Shown one piece after another: positions 16,236-20,382 of a stretch of 20,382 nt of DNA. The notes beneath the pieces were generated by a model, which worked only from the letters and a program-made list of their open reading frames with translations, searched no databases and was not told the origin of the DNA. Origin of the DNA: SLNP01 sp964446435 (GTDB lineage: Bacteria > Bacteroidota > Bacteroidia > Bacteroidales > VadinHA17); contig CAYUOS010000051.1 of assembly GCA_964446435.1 (NCBI GenBank), positions 1 through 20,382 on the forward strand, in the 5' to 3' direction. Position 1 is the stretch's first letter. Every line of letters begins with the position of its first letter. The translations under genes and the position numbers were made by a program.

Positions 16236-17452
16236 AGAGGCTTCTTCCCGTAATAATTATAATACCGCTGTTCCTCCTTGCCTGTTCTGAAAGGGAGGAG
16301 AGCAACCTGGCATTGATAAAGGTATACGGCGACGCTTTCGAGGATATTGCAATAAGCATAGCCGCAGCCGAAAATGATATTGTACTCTCTGGCCTGCGGA
16401 CAGTAATAAGCCGACGCGATGGCAATTACATTGAATCATCTGTAAGGAATATGGGGATTGTAAGGGCGGGTGCAGATGGCATGCAAAAATGGGAAATAAC
16501 GCCCGGCAGCGATCGGTCCGACATGGCAAACAAAACCATAGTGCTGCCGGCCGGCGATCTGCTCACAGTCGGATATACCACCCGAGGGCCTTTGAATGCT
16601 CCCCATAATGATATCTATATTGTAAGAACAGGTGCGGATGGATCAATCAGGTGGGAGTCAGTTATCGGCGGAGCCGGAAACCAGACAGCCTACGATGTTA
16701 TCATAAAGCCTGGCGGCGGTTTCATGATAGCCGGTTCTACAGATGCATACAGGGCAGAAAGCGGCTCCTTTCCTGAAAACATCGCCGGGATGCATGATTT
16801 TTTCCTTCTTGAAATCAGTGAGACTGGTGACAGCCTCGCTTCGTACGCATTTGGGTACGGTGGCAATGATATCTGCAAGTCAATAAAAAAGGATATCGGG
16901 GGAGGTTATATTATGTATGGTTCAACCGACAACTCTTCACAGCCAGGTATTGACAGGAACAGCATGCTCCTGATAAGGATCAATGAGGATGGAAGCAACA
17001 GGGGAGCCTCAATAATTGGAAGCCAGAATGATGAATATGCCGCTGATATAGAAGTGCTGCCAAATGGTTACTTTATAGCATACAATGTCGGGAAGGAGAC
17101 AGAGAATAACAGCATTGGACTGATAAGGTTGTCAGCCAACATCCAGGAACCTCCCGTTATTAAGAAAGAGTTCAATGTAAACGGCCTCTCGTCAAAGGTC
17201 AATGCAATCTGCCGGGGGATAGGAGACACATATTACCTCGGGGGAAGAGTAGGGTCTCCAACCTCTTCTGACATGCTTATATTGAAAGTGGATATTGATG
17301 CTGAGGTATTAGGCACTCCTTTTATTTCAGGCGGAACAGGATCACAGGAGGTGTTTGACCTTGTTTTGTCTGACCGGGGGTTTGTTCTGGCTGCCGGTAA
17401 GACAGGCTATGAGAACAACACCATGATGTGCCTTTTAAAACTTAAATACTAA
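16232..17452 (+). CDS. Outer-membrane lipoprotein with beta-propeller-like repeats
   Basis: This is a 406-residue predicted lipoprotein. A short basic N terminus and hydrophobic run end in the lipobox LLAC, giving lipidated Cys18. The mature protein starts CSEREES. Serine at +2 followed by clustered acids resembles the surface-export signal described for Bacteroides lipoproteins, so it may be displayed outside the cell. The body contains recurring units of about 50 residues of the type '[D]-x-[IVL]-x-[IVL]-[RK]-x-x-[AE]-[DT]-G-x-x-x-W/S ... GG-x-x-[DN]-x-[AC]-x-x-[IV]-x-x-x-x-G-G-[GF]' (clearest at about 125-165, 190-225, 245-280 and 345-400), as in bacterial propeller proteins. No catalytic motif is visible. 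Its ATG overlaps the stop of the barrel gene (ATGA), implying coupled translation and a partnership; the next gene starts 29 bp downstream. Confidence 0.75.
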   Translation: MKRLLPVIIIIPLFLLACSEREESNLALIKVYGDAFEDIAISIAAAENDIVLSGLRTVISRRDGNYIESSVRNMGIVRAGADGMQKWEITPGSDRSDMANKTIVLPAGDLLTVGYTTRGPLNAPHNDIYIVRTGADGSIRWESVIGGAGNQTAYDVIIKPGGGFMIAGSTDAYRAESGSFPENIAGMHDFFLLEISETGDSLASYAFGYGGNDICKSIKKDIGGGYIMYGSTDNSSQPGIDRNSMLLIRINEDGSNRGASIIGSQNDEYAADIEVLPNGYFIAYNVGKETENNSIGLIRLSANIQEPPVIKKEFNVNGLSSKVNAICRGIGDTYYLGGRVGSPTSSDMLILKVDIDAEVLGTPFISGGTGSQEVFDLVLSDRGFVLAAGKTGYENNTMMCLLKLKY

Positions 17453-17481
17453 AACTCACCAGCGTTACCGAATCAAAGAAA

Positions 17482-20382
17482 ATGAGAACAAAAGCACTTC
17501 TGGCCTTACCGATTTTACTGCTTGTCTCGGTCATTGCAAGATCACAGACGGTAACCAATGTCTCAATAACCGGAAACTTCACAGTGGGCTCTCAGGTCAG
17601 CGCAAGTTATATCGTGCAGGGCTCCGCCCCTGACACTATCTTCTCGTGGTACGAAGTAAGCTTGACAGATACTGTTCCGGTAGGTTCCGGAGATACGAGA
17701 ATTGTGATTCCTGCAACTTCACTGAACAAGAGAATTTTGCTTGAGGTCAGCCTTGAGACTGCCGGTGTTGTAATTCATTCAGCGTACAGTCCATTATCTC
17801 CGGTGGTCACACCAAACAAGGCCCCGGTTGCATCATCGGTGACAATTTCCGGCAGCCTTGATGTAAATGAATACCTGCTAGGTAATTACAGCTATAGTGA
17901 TGCCGAAGGTGATACAGAGGGAAACTCCATTTTTGAATGGTGGATTTCTTCATCGCCGACAGGATTGCCTGAGACGATTATACCGGGAGAGAACAACAGG
18001 ATATTTAAGCTCAGACTGTCAGACCAGGGTCAATATCTTATTTTCAAGGTTGTTCCGGTTGCCGGAACCGGTACCCCTGAGGGAGTGAAAGTAACATCGA
18101 CTCCATTCGGTAAAGTCAACTCGGCCCCGTATGCTACCTCTGTCGCCATCATCGGTGTACCTGCACTGGGCAACACACTCACCGGAACCTATCAGTTCAA
18201 TGACCCGGATGGCGATTCTCAGGGCACAAGCATCTTCAGATGGTACCGCGATAATGTGACCATCGCAGGGGAGACAAATAATACTCTGCTCCTGACAAAT
18301 GATGATGTGGGCAGTAGAATCCATTTTGAGGTTACACCTGTCTCCCTCACAGGTTATCCAAATACAGGGATGGCCGCTTCGAGTGCTCAGACAGATATCG
18401 TTTCAGACCCTACCGGTGACAAGCCCGAAGCACTTGATGTTTGTATAAACGGTGACAGGAAATCAGGTTCGGTGCTTACCGGACGGTATACATTTACAGA
18501 TCCCAAGTTCAGGGAGCAGAACAGTAAGTATTTCTGGTACAGGGGCAGCGAAAGGGTTTTGATCGGCACAGGCTTGACTTATACAATGACTGGTGCCGAT
18601 ATGGAGGCTGATATCTATTTTGCAGTAATACCAAGAAACAATAAGGGTGTTGAGGGAGCAGAGAGAGTAAGTTCATCACTGGCAATGATTAACCTGCCGG
18701 TTGAAACCTTCAGTATTGCTGACCCTCCTGTTGTTCTTACTGCCACTCCCACCGGAGGCATCTTCCATGGACCCGGGGTAACAGGTGGCTCATTCTCTCC
18801 ATCACTTGCCGGGGAGGGAGGCCCATTCACAATAAACTACCTGCTTGAAATCAGGAATGCCACAAATACATGTACGCAGAATAGTTCAAAGAGTGTGTTC
18901 GTAAATCCGGTAACCTCTTGGTTTGATAGTTTCAGGAATGTATACTGCCACGATGGGGGCCCCGACACAATCTACGTCAGGAATGTGCCTGCCGGGGCAA
19001 CAGGGAAGACTTTTGGTATCACCTCTCCGGGTGCCATTATATCTTTTCTTTCAGACACATCGGTAATAATCGATCCCGGGCGGATGAGACCTGGCAACAA
19101 GATAGACACCTTGTTCTACTCCTATATGTCAGGTGGTTCATTCTATCCTGTCAGCAAGCCATTTGTTATTGATTCCGTTGGAACGGCATTGTCATTTGCC
19201 GGACTCGACGCAGCTTATTGCGAGGCATCAGCCAGAAGGTTTGTTTCAGTACTGGGTTTATACCCCTCAGGGGGAACCGGTACCTGGACAGGCACCATAG
19301 TCTCTGGTCAATCTGTCGCTTCAGCATTCATCGAGCCTGAAATGGGTAGTCCGGGCAGCATATATCCTGTTACATACAGGTACACCTCACCACTGGGCTG
19401 CAATACCCCGCTGTTGTCTCAGAATGTCAGGATAAATCCTCTTCCTGATGCAGGATTCCCTCTAAAGCCAATATACAATGTCGACGGACCCGGAGAAACG
19501 CTTGTCCCGGTTACTACAGGTGGTACCTTTATTGGTCCGGGTATATCGGGGTACACATTCTACCCGGGAATAGCCAGGGAGGGTACCCACCAGATAAAGT
19601 ATACAATAACCGACAGCAACGGGTGTACGTCAGATTCAACAAAAACCACTGAGGTGAGGAAGGCTTCAGGTGTTATTGCCGGCATTAACCCGGGAAACCA
19701 GTATTGTTATGACGGTCAGATTGATACACTGAGGTTTGAGTCTTCGGCACCATGGATCTCAGGCCACTTTTCAGGTCCGGGTATGATGAATATCTCATCA
19801 GCGACAGGTACATTCACTCCCTCGGTTGCCGGGCCGGGAGATCACCGTATTGTCTTTACATACACTGATCTTGCTTTTACAACATTTGAGATTGTCCAGA
19901 TAGTCAATGTTGATTCAGTAGGACAGGTAATGGTGGAAAACCTGGATCCCGGATCAGTCTTCTGTACCGGTGACGCTTCATTTATACTTTATACCAACAA
20001 GGATGAAGGAGTCTTTACCGGGCCGGTGACAGGCAGAAGTTTCGATCCGTCAAAGGGCCCCGGTAATACGCCGGTGGTATTTACCTATATCAACAACAAG
20101 ACAGGTTGCTCAAGTTCGGTCTCGATTCCGGTTACAATTAACGCGTCTCCAAATGTGGCGTTTACAGTTGCTGATTTCTGCATTGAGCACGATAATGATA
20201 CAACCAGATTCCTTAACAGCACCACACCCGCCGATTCTGTAAAGAGGTGGTTATGGGAGTTTCAATATGGCGGTGGGGTAATGATCAGCGAAAATGAATC
20301 TCCGGGCTTCCTCTATACTACAGGAGGACTTCATCAGGTAAGGCTTACGGCAACAACCCTCAACGATTGTGCATCATCATTG
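17482..20382 (+). CDS. Large secreted repeat protein (Ig-like and gliding-motility-type repeats), 3' partial
   Basis: An open frame of 967 codons runs without a stop to the right edge, so the protein is longer than seen. The ATG at 17482 gives MRTKALLALPILLLVSVIARSQ, a good signal peptide with cleavage near residue 22. Four Ig-like modules follow (about 24-105, 116-205, 217-305 and 318-400), recognised by a V-x-I-x-G start, a 'G-x-Y-x-[FY]-x-D' strand and an aromatic [FE]-x-W core. Then about five modules carry 'GG-x-F-x-GPG-[VIM]' and 'F-x-P-x-x-A-G-x-G' signatures (clearest near 425, 680, 760 and 843), several preceded by an [YF]C pair and closed by a Gly-Cys. These resemble repeats of giant Bacteroidetes adhesins. 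The visible end (about 888-967) looks like a PKD domain (RWLWEFQYGG...HQVRLTATT). Type IX secretion is likely, but the C-terminal sorting domain would be outside the window. It is probably the surface component of the operon. Confidence 0.8.
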   Translation, partial: MRTKALLALPILLLVSVIARSQTVTNVSITGNFTVGSQVSASYIVQGSAPDTIFSWYEVSLTDTVPVGSGDTRIVIPATSLNKRILLEVSLETAGVVIHSAYSPLSPVVTPNKAPVASSVTISGSLDVNEYLLGNYSYSDAEGDTEGNSIFEWWISSSPTGLPETIIPGENNRIFKLRLSDQGQYLIFKVVPVAGTGTPEGVKVTSTPFGKVNSAPYATSVAIIGVPALGNTLTGTYQFNDPDGDSQGTSIFRWYRDNVTIAGETNNTLLLTNDDVGSRIHFEVTPVSLTGYPNTGMAASSAQTDIVSDPTGDKPEALDVCINGDRKSGSVLTGRYTFTDPKFREQNSKYFWYRGSERVLIGTGLTYTMTGADMEADIYFAVIPRNNKGVEGAERVSSSLAMINLPVETFSIADPPVVLTATPTGGIFHGPGVTGGSFSPSLAGEGGPFTINYLLEIRNATNTCTQNSSKSVFVNPVTSWFDSFRNVYCHDGGPDTIYVRNVPAGATGKTFGITSPGAIISFLSDTSVIIDPGRMRPGNKIDTLFYSYMSGGSFYPVSKPFVIDSVGTALSFAGLDAAYCEASARRFVSVLGLYPSGGTGTWTGTIVSGQSVASAFIEPEMGSPGSIYPVTYRYTSPLGCNTPLLSQNVRINPLPDAGFPLKPIYNVDGPGETLVPVTTGGTFIGPGISGYTFYPGIAREGTHQIKYTITDSNGCTSDSTKTTEVRKASGVIAGINPGNQYCYDGQIDTLRFESSAPWISGHFSGPGMMNISSATGTFTPSVAGPGDHRIVFTYTDLAFTTFEIVQIVNVDSVGQVMVENLDPGSVFCTGDASFILYTNKDEGVFTGPVTGRSFDPSKGPGNTPVVFTYINNKTGCSSSVSIPVTINASPNVAFTVADFCIEHDNDTTRFLNSTTPADSVKRWLWEFQYGGGVMISENESPGFLYTTGGLHQVRLTATTLNDCASSL
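17551..18696 (+). repeat. Four degenerate Ig-like protein modules
   Basis: Modules of roughly 95-105 residues start at VSITG (27), VTISG (120), VAIIG (221) and VCING (320). The second and third share a linker of the form N-x-A-P-x-A-[ST]-[SV] and an acidic loop with a GD pair (AEGDTEG; DPDGDSQG) before the aromatic strand (IFEWW; IFRWY). The fourth lacks the GD loop but keeps YFWY. They look like diverged duplications of one Ig-like unit. Confidence 0.65.
18751..20139 (+). repeat. About five degenerate GPG-type adhesin modules
   Basis: The 'GG-x-F-x-GPG' and 'F-x-P-[SG]-x-A' signatures recur at residues about 425-445 (GGIFHGPGV), 680-700 (GGTFIGPGI), 758-785 (SGHFSGPGM) and 842-860 (EGVFTGPV). 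A weaker copy lies at 597-625 (GGTGTWTG). Paired cysteines (such as C580/C640 and C828/C876) probably staple individual modules after export. This is a protein-level repeat; the DNA copies are diverged. Confidence 0.6.

Noticed and set aside
7153..20382. Classical phage-defence island
   Set aside because: STAND NTPases occur in defence systems, but no nuclease, protease, TIR, toxin or other effector domain is visible, and the partners are envelope proteins. Defence remains possible but is not supported by the sequence.

Overview
The window looks like a chromosomal segment of a Bacteroidetes (Bacteroidota) bacterium, probably an environmental or fermentative member of the Bacteroidales or a close relative. 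The reasons are the short Bacteroidetes-type parE/parC pair, a TAnnTTTG-type promoter element upstream of parE, weak or absent Shine-Dalgarno sequences, SpoIIE-phosphatase and nSTAND-WD40 architectures typical of the phylum, and a large secreted protein built from Ig-like and gliding-motility-type repeats. The taxonomic call is an inference from protein style. There are no rRNA or tRNA genes, insertion sequences, phage genes or CRISPR arrays.

Region A (1-6158, + strand) is housekeeping. It holds the 3' end of a PlsC-type lysophosphatidate acyltransferase, a conserved protein with a Rossmann/methyltransferase-like start, topoisomerase IV subunits ParE and ParC, and shikimate kinase AroK. parE, parC and aroK are separated by only 3 and 1 bp and form a tight operon behind a promoter at about 1058-1089.

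Region B (6159-7152) contains a short convergent gap with an octamer tandem repeat, a minus-strand YhhQ-family queuosine-precursor transporter, and a 125-bp AT-rich divergent intergenic region with candidate promoters and a perfect AT-rich dyad.

Region C (7153-20382, + strand, running off the window) is the accessory part. Six genes lie in one direction with gaps of 2, 14 and 10 bp, a 4-bp overlap and a 29-bp gap. In order they are: an NTT-type (ATP/ADP-translocase-like) membrane protein fused to a HEAT-like helical domain; a two-TM sensor with HAMP and SpoIIE/PP2C phosphatase; an nSTAND1 NTPase with one TM segment, a long coiled coil and a seven-bladed WD40 propeller; a periplasmic helical (TPR-like) domain fused to an outer-membrane beta-barrel; a propeller-like lipoprotein with an acidic, possibly surface-export, N terminus; and the first 967 residues of a large secreted repeat protein. 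The gene order runs from cytoplasm and inner membrane to cell surface. My main hypothesis is that these genes form one envelope-spanning sensing or signalling apparatus coupling a surface adhesin-like protein to a cytoplasmic STAND NTPase and PP2C phosphatase. The component families are known, but I do not recognise the whole assembly as a described system.
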